Shown here one piece after another: positions 23,402 to 31,639 of a DNA stretch of 42,334 nt; position 1 is the first letter of the stretch; each line of letters opens with the position of its first letter. The DNA lies in assembly GCA_021740905.1 (NCBI GenBank), contig JAIOYV010000060.1:1-42334 (forward strand), given 5' to 3'. The position numbers and the translations under genes are program-made. The DNA is from Bacteroidales bacterium (lineage in GTDB: Bacteria > Bacteroidota > Bacteroidia > Bacteroidales > M50B96). Below the pieces are notes generated by a model that did no database searches, had not been told where the DNA came from, and saw only the letters and a list, made by a program, of their open reading frames with translations.

Positions 23402-24472
23402 CTAAGTATACTCCACAATATCGGCTTGCCCGTTGATTACCCGAAGGCCATTCATTGCCAGTGCACGCATTTCATCTTCGCCGGGGTAAACAAATACAGG
23501 ACAGATATGTCGGACCCGCTCTGTAATAGCATCGACAATGGTTTGTCCATGGGCCATTCCGCCTGTCAACAATATCCCATCAACTTCGCCTTTCAGCACG
23601 GTAGACATAGCACCTATAAATTTAGCCACCTGATAGGCAAGAGCATCCTGTATCAGTTGGGCCTTTTCATCACCGGCAGCTGCCATTTGCTGAACCTTGT
23701 AGCCATCGTTGGTCCCGAAATAGGCCACATAGCCACCTTTGCCCTTCAACATTAGTTTAATTTCGTCGTGTGTGAATTTGCCACTAAAGCAAAGATTCAC
23801 CAAATCGCCGCAGGGCAATGTGCCCGAACGTTCCGGGGTAATCGGGCCTTCTGCATCGAGGCCGTTGTTTACATCAACAACTCGCCCTTTTTTGTGGGCA
23901 CCAACAGTGATACCGCCTCCTAAGTGGGCTACTATCAGGTTTAAATCTTCGTAATTTCGAGCAATTGAACTGGCATGAAGGCGAGCTACGGCTTTTTGGT
24001 TCAAAGGATGAAATATAGACTTCCGTTCGAATAAGGGGTGTCCCGAAATGCGCGCAATAGGCTCAAATTCGTCGACCACAACAGGATCCACTATATAGGC
24101 TTTGGCATTTTTCAATTCCAATGCAATATCGTGGGCAATCAACCCGCCCAAATTGCTGGCATGTTCGCCAAGTGGACTGTCAATAAGGTCACGCATGAGG
24201 GCATCGTTTACTTCGATTACCCCCGATCGCACCGGTTTTACCAGCCCCCCTCTTCCCATAATCGCCAAGATACTGTTGAGATGGATGCTGGCATTATTCA
24301 ATTCCCTGAGAATAATTTCCTTTCTAAAACTTCGCTGATCTGTAATTTTCTTGAAAGGTTTAAGGTCTTCGATCGAGTGATTTATATTGGTCACAAATGC
24401 CTGGTGTGGCCCTTCAAAAATTGCAATTTTTGTTGAAGTTGAACCCGGGTTTATGGCAAGGATTAAATTCAT
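23402..24472 (-). CDS. buk: Butyrate kinase
   Basis: The 356-residue ASKHA-fold kinase has intact signatures: 'INPGSTSTKIAIFEG' at residues 7-21 (phosphate loop), 'IMGRGGLVKPV' with Arg74, 'VDPVVVDE', 'AHLGGGITVG' with His183, 'TPERSGTLPCGDLV' and 'LLTGGMAHG' near the C-terminus. It catalyses butanoate + ATP <=> butanoyl phosphate + ADP, or the same with branched-chain acids, and makes ATP at the end of butyrate fermentation. The usual partner, phosphate butyryltransferase, is not in the window. It lies 98 nt downstream of a degenerate paralogue on the same strand. Confidence 0.95.
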   Translation of the reverse strand: MNLILAINPGSTSTKIAIFEGPHQAFVTNINHSIEDLKPFKKITDQRSFRKEIILRELNNASIHLNSILAIMGRGGLVKPVRSGVIEVNDALMRDLIDSPLGEHASNLGGLIAHDIALELKNAKAYIVDPVVVDEFEPIARISGHPLFERKSIFHPLNQKAVARLHASSIARNYEDLNLIVAHLGGGITVGAHKKGRVVDVNNGLDAEGPITPERSGTLPCGDLVNLCFSGKFTHDEIKLMLKGKGGYVAYFGTNDGYKVQQMAAAGDEKAQLIQDALAYQVAKFIGAMSTVLKGEVDGILLTGGMAHGQTIVDAITERVRHICPVFVYPGEDEMRALAMNGLRVINGQADIVEYT

Positions 24473-24570
24473 TGATATTGATTGGTTTTTATAAATCCAC
24501 TATTGATATATTCAGCTAAAGCACGTTTTTGATTACGCCAAATAAATGGCGAATGTTTCAATGTCGATGG

Positions 24571-25647
24571 CTAAACATATTCTTTTACTTCAATTTCCCC
24601 TTTCAGCATCATAAGGGCATTAAGGGCAAGCCCATCGGCAATACATTCGCCCGGATATATATGGACCGGGGCAAGTTTACCTATGTATTCAATGATAAAA
24701 TCGGTGAACATCTTATTGTGCGAAATCATGCCTGTAAGGATAATACCATCGACCTCACCTTTTAGGGCTGCGAAAAGTGAACCAATATATTTGGCCACCT
24801 GATAAGCCATGGCTTTAAAAATAAATGCCACTTTTTCATTCCCGTCATCTATCATTTCTTCGATCTCATATAGACTCCGGGTGTTGAAATGGGCCATCAT
24901 TCCACCTTCCGCCCGGATCTTATATAGGATTTCCTGCTCGGAATATTTCCCGCTAAAACACATTTTCACCAAATCGCCAACAGGCAAGCTGCCACTTCGT
25001 TCGAGCGAAAATGGGCCTTCGCCGTCGAAAGCCTGGTTCACATCCACCACCTTGCCTTGTTTATGCGCCCCAATTGAAATCCCTTCGCCAAGATTGGCCA
25101 CGATCAGGTTCATTTCTTCGTAGTTCTTCATAACCGCTTTGGCATGTCGGCGGGCTATTGCCTTTTGGGTAAGTGCATGAAAAACTGAATGTCGTTGAAA
25201 TTCGGGCCAACCCGTTACTCGTGCAATATCGTCCATTTCATCCACCACAACCGGATCGGCAATGTAGGCTTTGGCATCGGGCAGCATTTTGGCCAGATCG
25301 TCGGCAATTAGCCCACCAAGATTAACAGAATGAACACCCAGGGACGCATTGATTAAATCTTCTTTCATCCGGTCGTTCACCTCATAAATTCCCGAAGGGA
25401 TTGGCTTTATCAGCCCCCCCCTGCCAATTACCACACGGATCAGATCGATACGGATATCGGCATCCTTCAACTCGCGTAATACTTCATCGGCCCTGTATTG
25501 GTGCTGCTCGACAACCTTGTTAAAACTGGCCAGCTTTTCGGCTGGATGCTTTATCGATTTTAGAAAGAGCATGTTCCCACCCTGGTATATGGCTGCTTTG
25601 GTTTGAAAAAACTCTGGTTTTAAGCATAAAATGCGTATGTTTTCCAT
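24571..25647 (-). CDS. Degenerate butyrate kinase paralogue (probable pseudoenzyme)
   Basis: The 358-residue protein aligns end to end with the butyrate kinase at 23402, at roughly half identical residues by eye, and keeps 'IGRGGLIKPI', 'ADPVVVDE', 'GKVVDVNQAF' and 'LERSGSLPVGDLV'. Three nucleotide/phosphate motifs are changed. 'NPGSTSTK' becomes 'KPEFFQTK' (residues 10-17). 'AHLGGG' becomes 'ANLGEG' (His to Asn185, Gly to Glu188). 'LTGGMAHG' becomes 'LTGMISHN'. The His at this position stabilises the transition state in acetate kinase. The frame is intact and the fold residues are conserved, so the gene is under selection; a regulatory or heteromeric partner is more likely than a dead gene. 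It leads the buk-rsgA run, with a weak -7 box TATTTTTA at 25680-25673. Confidence 0.85.
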   Translation of the reverse strand: MENIRILCLKPEFFQTKAAIYQGGNMLFLKSIKHPAEKLASFNKVVEQHQYRADEVLRELKDADIRIDLIRVVIGRGGLIKPIPSGIYEVNDRMKEDLINASLGVHSVNLGGLIADDLAKMLPDAKAYIADPVVVDEMDDIARVTGWPEFQRHSVFHALTQKAIARRHAKAVMKNYEEMNLIVANLGEGISIGAHKQGKVVDVNQAFDGEGPFSLERSGSLPVGDLVKMCFSGKYSEQEILYKIRAEGGMMAHFNTRSLYEIEEMIDDGNEKVAFIFKAMAYQVAKYIGSLFAALKGEVDGIILTGMISHNKMFTDFIIEYIGKLAPVHIYPGECIADGLALNALMMLKGEIEVKEYV

Positions 25648-25752
25648 CGAAATCGGATTTTATATTTTGGCCTAAAAATACGAATCCTGAACTTTAATAC
25701 AACTATAATCCAAAAATTTCCTTTCCTGACAATGGAAAGATAATTTTTTCTC

Positions 25753-25760
25753 TACTTTTG
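25753..25760 (+). promoter_or_regulatory. -7 box for the RCC1-repeat gene
   Basis: TACTTTTG matches TAnnTTTG in full, 26 nt before the ATG at 25787; no TTTG -33 box is clear. Confidence 0.45.
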
Positions 25761-25786
25761 AAAACAAAAATTAAAAATCATTCTAC

Positions 25787-27193
25787 ATGCGGACCTTCAT
25801 TACCTTATTGATTATTACATTACTTGGCTTAAAATTATATGCCCAAAGCTGGCAACAGGTTAGTTGTGGGGGCGAATTTTCGCTTGCCCTTCGTTCCGAC
25901 AGCACCATCTGGTCGTGGGGAAACAACGGGAACGGGCAGTTGGGCCTGGGCAATACCAATAGTTCAGACGTACCTCTTCAGATTGGCACCGACCATGTGT
26001 GGAAAAAGGTGGTGGCAAGCAGTTTTCATTCCGTCCTTTTGAAATGGGACGGTTCGCTGTGGACTTGCGGCCTAAACGGAAACGGCCAGCTGGGGATTGG
26101 AAATACACAACAGCAGACATCGCCGGTGCAAGTTGGCACCACCTTATGGAAAAATATTGCTTGCGGACAGGCGCACACCCTTGCCATTGCCAACAACGGC
26201 AGTCTTTGGGGATGGGGTTTCAACTACAATGGGCAGGTTGGGGACAGTAGCCAGACCGACCGCCATGCACCGGTACAAATCAGCACCGACACTTCATGGG
26301 CGAAGATTTCGGGAGGTGGCGGACATTCACTCGCACTGAAATCGGATGGCAGCCTCTGGGCTTGGGGTTCCAACGGCAATGGCCAAATGGGGATCGATTC
26401 CATTGGTTCGAGCAGCTATCCCGTGCAGTTGGGAAACGATACCAACTGGGTGGATATTTCGGCAGGATTTGAATTTTCGATTGGTGTAAAATCGGACGGA
26501 ACGCTCTGGAGCTGGGGGTTCAATGGCAATGGACAGTTGGGCACAGGCTCCATAATCCAGGAGGACATCCCTGTCCAGGTTGGGACTGATACCGATTGGG
26601 CCAAAGTGGAAGCAGGCTCGGCCTTTGCCTTTGCAATTAAAGCCGATAGCAGCCTCTGGGCTTGGGGATATAATGCTGTTGGTCAGTTGGGAGATGGTAG
26701 TCTTCTTCAGCAAAATTCTCCTATTGATGTCGATTTTGGCTACGACTGGAAATGCGTATCTGCTGCCGAAGGCTTCGTCTATGCCAATAGTGTATATGGC
26801 CATCATACCTTGGGAATAAAAGGCGATGGAAGTGTAATTTGCGGGACAGGACATAATTATATCAGCCAACTTGGAGATGGAACCGCAGTTGATCATGAAA
26901 AATTCTATTGCACTACCGGGCAAATCCTTGATATTCCAATAGTTTCAATTGAAAATCACGAATCTTTCATGCAGGTTTATCCCAATCCAAGTAATGGAAC
27001 TTTTCACCTCAAAATCGAAAACGGAAGCAATCGACTTGGAATTGAATTATACAATACCTTAGGGGAATTGATACATGTTGATGAAATTATTAACGATAGT
27101 GAAATTCTATTACCTGGATTGGCACATGGGATTTATATGTTGAAAATAAAATCGAATGAAGAATTTTTCACCAAGAAAATTATTATTGAATAG
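25787..27193 (+). CDS. RCC1-repeat beta-propeller protein with T9SS sorting domain
   Basis: The 468-residue protein has a signal peptide (about 1-19, cleaved near 'LYAQ'). Seven RCC1 repeats of about 50 residues follow, each with 'SLWxWGxNxNGQLGxG' and 'VxxGxxHSLALK' elements (about 20-380), which should form a seven-bladed propeller. The last 80 residues are a T9SS type A sorting domain ('VYPNPSNGTFHLKIENG', 'GIYMLKIKSNEEFFTKKIII'). It is therefore a surface or secreted protein, probably for binding; the ligand is unknown. It appears monocistronic. Confidence 0.9.
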   Translation: MRTFITLLIITLLGLKLYAQSWQQVSCGGEFSLALRSDSTIWSWGNNGNGQLGLGNTNSSDVPLQIGTDHVWKKVVASSFHSVLLKWDGSLWTCGLNGNGQLGIGNTQQQTSPVQVGTTLWKNIACGQAHTLAIANNGSLWGWGFNYNGQVGDSSQTDRHAPVQISTDTSWAKISGGGGHSLALKSDGSLWAWGSNGNGQMGIDSIGSSSYPVQLGNDTNWVDISAGFEFSIGVKSDGTLWSWGFNGNGQLGTGSIIQEDIPVQVGTDTDWAKVEAGSAFAFAIKADSSLWAWGYNAVGQLGDGSLLQQNSPIDVDFGYDWKCVSAAEGFVYANSVYGHHTLGIKGDGSVICGTGHNYISQLGDGTAVDHEKFYCTTGQILDIPIVSIENHESFMQVYPNPSNGTFHLKIENGSNRLGIELYNTLGELIHVDEIINDSEILLPGLAHGIYMLKIKSNEEFFTKKIIIE

Positions 27194-27472
27194 CATAGTT
27201 CCTTTATAAGCTTGGTCTAAAAGGCACAAACCTGCTTGAAATTATACATCGCACGGGATAAATTTCCACACATCAATAGCATCGTCCTTTAGGTCGGGGT
27301 ATATTGATAAACAAGTTGATAGGAGCTTTAGCCCAATATGGTAAATGCGGGATTTATACCGTCTGCGGTATAGTAATGCAAAAAAGATTAGTATTTTTAT
27401 AAAACTAATCATTAACACGATTTAGGTGATGAATAATATTTCAAATCTTATAGCTTTATCAGCATCAAGATC

Positions 27473-27616
27473 ATGTCAAATGTAACTATGGAACATAGAA
27501 ACGAAAATGCAAGGAGGCTTCTAAAAGATTTGGAGCTTGCGAATATTATCCGCGTCCTTCACAAAGACAAAGGATGGCTGCATCAAAGCTTTCAGGGAGT
27601 ATTCGCGGCTCAATAG
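27473..27616 (+). CDS. Possible 47-residue protein, unknown
   Basis: The ATG at 27473 opens a frame to the TAG at 27614-27616 encoding 'MSNVTMEHRNENARRLLKDL' and 'ELANIIRVLHKDKGWLHQSF'. It is basic and helix-forming, and reads like coding sequence, but no family is recognised. It overlaps, in another frame, the next frame at 27574, so one gene may have been broken by a frameshift. Confidence 0.3.
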   Translation: MSNVTMEHRNENARRLLKDLELANIIRVLHKDKGWLHQSFQGVFAAQ

Positions 27617-27888
27617 GCAAGAAAAAGGCAATAGAACAAAATAATCAACTCGATCAAATGCGCAACGAATGGAAAGATGGTTTTTTCAATATTGAAAAAA
27701 GTGAAACTTACTTCGATACACATAAAAAAATTGCCAAAAATCTTTGTTCCATGAATAAAATCACTCCCGACACAATTGTTTTCTTTCAGTATCAAACTCT
27801 ATTCTTTAAGAGCCGCCTCATTTCTTCAAATTTAACAATGCCCTTTGTAAAACGAGACCAATCGTGTCTCTACCTGTTAAAAAACTGA
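27574..27888 (+). CDS. Possible 104-residue protein or gene remnant, unknown
   Basis: The frame encodes 104 residues, of which 'QMRNEWKDGFFNIEKSETYF' and 'DTHKKIAKNLCSMNKITPDT' look coding-like, with a basic N-terminus and a less regular C-terminus. No domain is recognised. It stays open upstream of its ATG to about 27500, in a different frame from the 47-residue frame at 27473. No ribosome-binding or promoter signal supports it. Confidence 0.3.
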   Translation: MAASKLSGSIRGSIGKKKAIEQNNQLDQMRNEWKDGFFNIEKSETYFDTHKKIAKNLCSMNKITPDTIVFFQYQTLFFKSRLISSNLTMPFVKRDQSCLYLLKN

Positions 27889-27973
27889 GATTTTCACAAA
27901 CCTGTTCCATAGCATATCACAACAACAATCATATCAAATTCTTATTACTACTTTCGCCAAAAAAATTTACATA

Positions 27974-30097
27974 ATGAAGAAATCGTTTATTTTAATGCTT
28001 GCACTGGCGTTTGGGATTATGTCGTGCAACAACCAACAAACAAAACCTAAAAGTGAAGACATGGACACAAACCCCTTTTTCACGGAGTATACTACCCCTT
28101 ATCAGGTTCCGCCTTTCGATAAGATAAAAACGGAGCATTACCTGCCTGCTTTTAAAAAAGGCATGAACCAACAGAAGGAAGAAGTTGAAGCAATTGTAAA
28201 AATTGCTGATCCTACTTTTGAGAACACAATTGCAGCATTAGATTATAGTGGCGAGTTGCTTACCAATGTGAGCAGTGTGTTTTTCAACTTGAAATCGGCG
28301 TTGACAAACTCCGAGATTGAGGCCATTGCCAAAGAGGTTTCGCCCTTGTTGTCGCAACATCAGGACGATATTGGGTTGAACCCCGACCTGTTTAAAAATG
28401 TGAAAGCAGTTTTTGACAAGAAGGATGAATTGAACCTCAATACAGAACAAATGCGCTTGCTCGACAAAGTGTATAAGCGATTTGTGCGTGGTGGCGCTAA
28501 TCTGAAAGCGGAGGACCAGGAAAGATTCCGGGCAATCAACAAGGAATTGTCTTTGTTGGAGTTAAAATTCTCAGAAAATCAATTGGCCGAAACCAATGCT
28601 TTCCAGATGTTTATCGAAAACTCCGATGATTTGGTGGGTCTTCCTCAATCGGTAATAGATGCTGCTGCCGATGAAGCAAAAGCTGCCGGGCAAGAAGGCA
28701 AATGGCTATTTACAGTGCAAAAGCCAAGTATGATCCCTTTTCTTCAATATTCCGAAAAACGGGACTTACGCGAGAAAATTCTGAAAGGCTACATTATGCG
28801 TGGCGACAATAATAACGAAAACGATAATAAGGAGAGTGTTCAGAAAATAGTTAAACTTAGGGTCGAACGTGCCCATCTGCTTAGGTACGAATCTCACGCT
28901 GCTTATGTGCTGGACGAAAACATGGCAAAAACACCCGAAAATGTATTCAACTTTATGGATCAATTGTGGGAGAAAGCATTGCCAATGGCCAAAGCCGAAG
29001 TGGTAGAATTGCAAAAACTGATCGATGCCGAAAAGGGCGGGTTCAAGCTCGAAGCCTGGGATTGGTGGTATTATGCCGAAAAACTCCGGAAAGCAAAATA
29101 CGATCTGGACGAAGAAGAAATGCGCCCCTATTTCAAACTCGAAAATGTAATTGACGGTGCTTTTGCAGTTGCCCATAATCTATATGGCATCAGCTTTAAC
29201 GAGCGTACTGATATTCCGACTTACCACCCTGAAGCCCATGTTTTTGAAGTCCTCAACAACGACAACACCCATTTAGGTATTTTGTATATGGATTTCTTCC
29301 CTCGCGAAAGCAAACGTGGTGGTGCCTGGATGACCGAATTCCGCCAGCAAAGCAATAAGGATGGAAAAGATATCCGTCCTGTAATTACGGTCGTTTGTAA
29401 TTTCTCAAAACCCACAGGCGACACCCCTTCCCTACTAAATTTCGATGAGGTAGAAACCCTGTTCCACGAGTTTGGCCATGCTCTGCACGGATTGCTTTCG
29501 GATTGCACATACCCAGGAGTGGCCGGGACCAATGTGGCCCGCGACTTTGTGGAACTGCCATCTCAGTTTATGGAGAATTTCTGTTCAGAACCCGAAGCTC
29601 TAAGCCTGTTTGCCAAACATTATCAAACCGACGAAATTATCCCACAGTCCTTGGTGGATAAAATGACTGCCAGCTCCCATTTCAACCAGGGGTTTGTGGC
29701 TGTGGAATATTTATCGGCAGCCTATCTCGATATGGATTGGCACACTCTGAAAGAGCCTGAAATGCTGGATGTGAACAAATTCGAAAAAGAGTCGCTGGAA
29801 AAAATTGGCCTGATACCCGAAATTGTTGTCCGTTATCGTAGTACCTATTTTGCACATATTTTTAGTGGAGGATATTCAGCCGGTTATTACAGCTACATCT
29901 GGGCCGAATTATTAGATGCTGATGCTTTTGAGGCTTTTAAAGAAAATGGTTTGTTCGACCAGGCCACTGCCACTGCCTTCCGCGAAAATGTGTTATCAAA
30001 AGGGAATACAGAGGACCCAATGGTTCTGTACGAAAAATTCCGTGGTGCAAAACCAAAGATTGAGCCTTTGCTCCGAAGGAAAGGATTTATACAGTAG
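27974..30097 (+). CDS. dcp: M3 family oligopeptidase / peptidyl-dipeptidase, lipoprotein
   Basis: The 707-residue protein is an M3A zinc metallopeptidase (thimet oligopeptidase/Dcp type). His498, Glu499 and His502 in 'LFHEFGHALHGLLS' with Glu527 in 'RDFVELPSQ' form the zinc site. Late motifs 'HIFSGGYSAGYYSYIWAELL' and 'FRENVLSKGN' fit Dcp closely. The N-terminus has a lipobox ('FGIMSC', Cys18), so the enzyme is predicted to be membrane-anchored in the periplasm, unlike E. coli Dcp, which is mostly cytoplasmic. It should trim dipeptides or short peptides for nutrition. Length is normal. A strong hairpin follows at 30118-30155. Confidence 0.93.
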   Translation: MKKSFILMLALAFGIMSCNNQQTKPKSEDMDTNPFFTEYTTPYQVPPFDKIKTEHYLPAFKKGMNQQKEEVEAIVKIADPTFENTIAALDYSGELLTNVSSVFFNLKSALTNSEIEAIAKEVSPLLSQHQDDIGLNPDLFKNVKAVFDKKDELNLNTEQMRLLDKVYKRFVRGGANLKAEDQERFRAINKELSLLELKFSENQLAETNAFQMFIENSDDLVGLPQSVIDAAADEAKAAGQEGKWLFTVQKPSMIPFLQYSEKRDLREKILKGYIMRGDNNNENDNKESVQKIVKLRVERAHLLRYESHAAYVLDENMAKTPENVFNFMDQLWEKALPMAKAEVVELQKLIDAEKGGFKLEAWDWWYYAEKLRKAKYDLDEEEMRPYFKLENVIDGAFAVAHNLYGISFNERTDIPTYHPEAHVFEVLNNDNTHLGILYMDFFPRESKRGGAWMTEFRQQSNKDGKDIRPVITVVCNFSKPTGDTPSLLNFDEVETLFHEFGHALHGLLSDCTYPGVAGTNVARDFVELPSQFMENFCSEPEALSLFAKHYQTDEIIPQSLVDKMTASSHFNQGFVAVEYLSAAYLDMDWHTLKEPEMLDVNKFEKESLEKIGLIPEIVVRYRSTYFAHIFSGGYSAGYYSYIWAELLDADAFEAFKENGLFDQATATAFRENVLSKGNTEDPMVLYEKFRGAKPKIEPLLRRKGFIQ

Positions 30098-30117
30098 AGG
30101 ATATCTACAACAAAATA

Positions 30118-30155
30118 CAAAAAACGTAGGCAGAGTGATTTGCCTACGTTTTTTG
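30118..30155. terminator. Bidirectional terminator between convergent genes
   Basis: CAAAAAACGTAGGCA (30118-30132) pairs perfectly with TGCCTACGTTTTTTG (30141-30155) around an 8-nt loop, with an A run on one side and a T run on the other. It serves the M3 peptidase gene and the convergent gene at 30158. Confidence 0.95.
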
Positions 30156-30157
30156 TT

Positions 30158-30586
30158 TTAGATAAACAGCAAATTGCTCAGGTTTACCTTTAAAAATTTC
30201 GTAAACGACCTATATTCCTGTTGTATGGAAACAAAAACTGTTTTCAGACTATTGCGCTCTTGATAATAAACATGGTTACGATTGATCGGGAAATCTTTCA
30301 CATAATGGGCAATTTCTTCCTCCTGGGTTTTAATGTTGCTCAACAACTGATCGATACTTTGCAGGATAGGAGAAATTAATGCCAGCGCAGGATTGGCTTT
30401 CCGGATATCCTTTTCGTGGGCATATTCAACCTTGATGGCATCGATCCGTTGTTGGAAAAGCCTTAGCTGCTTCGACATAAAGGCCAGTTCGTTTTTCCAA
30501 AGCTTGTATTCGAAATCGAAATCGGGTAGGGAAATCTCACTGGTCTTACCATATTTCCTTATCTTCAATATTCCAGGTAGCATCAT
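30158..30586 (-). CDS. Conserved-looking coiled-coil protein, unknown
   Basis: The frame could begin at a TTG at 30619, but the ATG at 30586 (or the next one, 30583) is preferred because 30624-30617 reads TATCTTAG, close to a -7 box. The product of about 142 residues is hydrophilic and helical, with heptad-like segments at about 25-60 ('LWKNELAFMSKQLRLFQQRI') and 80-105 ('PILQSIDQLLSNIKTQEEEI'). It has no signal peptide, membrane span or recognised domain, so it is probably cytoplasmic. It converges on the M3 peptidase gene and shares its terminator. Confidence 0.65.
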   Translation of the reverse strand: MMLPGILKIRKYGKTSEISLPDFDFEYKLWKNELAFMSKQLRLFQQRIDAIKVEYAHEKDIRKANPALALISPILQSIDQLLSNIKTQEEEIAHYVKDFPINRNHVYYQERNSLKTVFVSIQQEYRSFTKFLKVNLSNLLFI

Positions 30587-30694
30587 ATTTTCTAAAATTT
30601 TGGTTGAACTAAGATACAAAAATTCCAGGAAAAAGGAGTAATCTGGAAACTAGCGAGAAACTATTTTATATCTCCAAAATTGGGATTAATTAAA

Positions 30695-31639
30695 TCAATG
30701 CTTTAACACTTTGATGTAATGAACTTGAATATCGTTGACTTTTAATGCGATGAAGTAATAACCTTTGGGCAAGTTTGAGTCGGGTTGCCAGGTGGCTGTG
30801 TACTTTTCGGCTTTTAGCGATTTTTCTTCCAATTTAGCGACAGTTCGGCCTTGCAAGTCAAATACCCACAAGCTTACCACATTTTCATGGAATACGCCAT
30901 AGTTGATATTTACCGAATCGGAAAAGGGATTTGGGCTGGCCGAATAAATCATCCCTTTTTCCAGATGTAAATCACTCATGCCTACTGTTCCGTTTCCATC
31001 GACCACAATATCCCAGGTGCCTTCGTACTTCCCATCGGTATTCATGGTGATTGGGATTATCCGGTGTGTCGCATCGTATTGTCCACTGCTGATAGAGGCT
31101 GCTGCATCGATAGGAATATACTGATCGCCCTCGAAATAAAGCTGTGTGGTAAGGGTAGCGAAACCGGGCGGTGTGATTTTAAGGTGTATATGCGAAGGCC
31201 GGTAATTGGCCCCGTTCAAATAATGCCCGGGCAGGATGGTTTCGAACATATAAAAGCCCTGGTTATTTGAATAAGTAATGCCCCGAAGATTGTAACCAAC
31301 ATTATCGTAAGCCCCAGCATCGTTGGCATGCCAGACATCAATCACCGCATTATGGATCAGCTCGGTGCAATCGAGCGTCCTAACTTGCCCGCTAAGGATA
31401 AGTCTTACGCCCGGTTCGGTTGATGCGACAAGCAGGTTATTCTGAATCGTAGGCGGGTTGGGTGTGTAAAAAGGACCTTCACCATAATAATCCGGTGTTG
31501 TGAGATTACAATTGAGAGTTGCCTTTGATTCTGCTGCAATCCCATTTCCCTTTGCTATTGTGGGTAAAAGCCCCACCGATAAAGAGGCCAGAGAAAAATT
31601 CTTGAGAAATTGCCGACGTGTTTTATTTAAAACTTTCAC
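30695..31639 (-). CDS. Tat-exported intradiol dioxygenase-like protein with T9SS tail
   Basis: The 314-residue product starts with a twin-arginine signal ('TRRQFLKNFSLASLSVGLLP', residues 7-26). An intradiol ring-cleavage dioxygenase core (about 40-215) follows, with likely iron ligands Tyr111 ('DAGAYDN'), Tyr140 ('LPGHYLNG'), His150 and His152 ('NYRPSHIHLKI'). The last 85 residues are a T9SS type A sorting domain ('YSASPNPFSDSVNINYG', 'LPKGYYFIALKVND'). Family members open catechol or protocatechuate rings using O2; extracellular members are less well understood. The ATG overlaps the stop of the anchor-J gene upstream by 4 nt, so the two are translationally coupled. Export in the folded state by Tat before T9SS passage is unusual. 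Confidence 0.85.
   Translation of the reverse strand: MKVLNKTRRQFLKNFSLASLSVGLLPTIAKGNGIAAESKATLNCNLTTPDYYGEGPFYTPNPPTIQNNLLVASTEPGVRLILSGQVRTLDCTELIHNAVIDVWHANDAGAYDNVGYNLRGITYSNNQGFYMFETILPGHYLNGANYRPSHIHLKITPPGFATLTTQLYFEGDQYIPIDAAASISSGQYDATHRIIPITMNTDGKYEGTWDIVVDGNGTVGMSDLHLEKGMIYSASPNPFSDSVNINYGVFHENVVSLWVFDLQGRTVAKLEEKSLKAEKYTATWQPDSNLPKGYYFIALKVNDIQVHYIKVLKH

Larger units (their letters stand above)
27194..27973. other. 780-bp gap with repeats and two doubtful reading frames
   Basis: Near 27282-27335, 'CGTCCTTTAGGTCGGGG' and 'GGAGCTTTAGCCC' recall dispersed Bacteroidota repeats. A perfect hairpin TATACCG/CGGTATA lies at about 27356-27373. Two small overlapping frames at 27473-27616 and 27574-27888 are listed separately. 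A TACTTTCG box near 27949-27956, one mismatch from the -7 consensus, could start the peptidase gene at 27974. Confidence 0.5.

Noticed and set aside
24536-24551. Hairpin CGCCA/TGGCG between the two butyrate kinase genes
   Set aside because: It has only five pairs and no T run, so it is too weak to call a terminator; the genes are more likely co-transcribed.
22321-25647. Complete ptb-buk butyrate operon
   Set aside because: No phosphate butyryltransferase is present; the third gene is rsgA, which is unrelated to butyrate.
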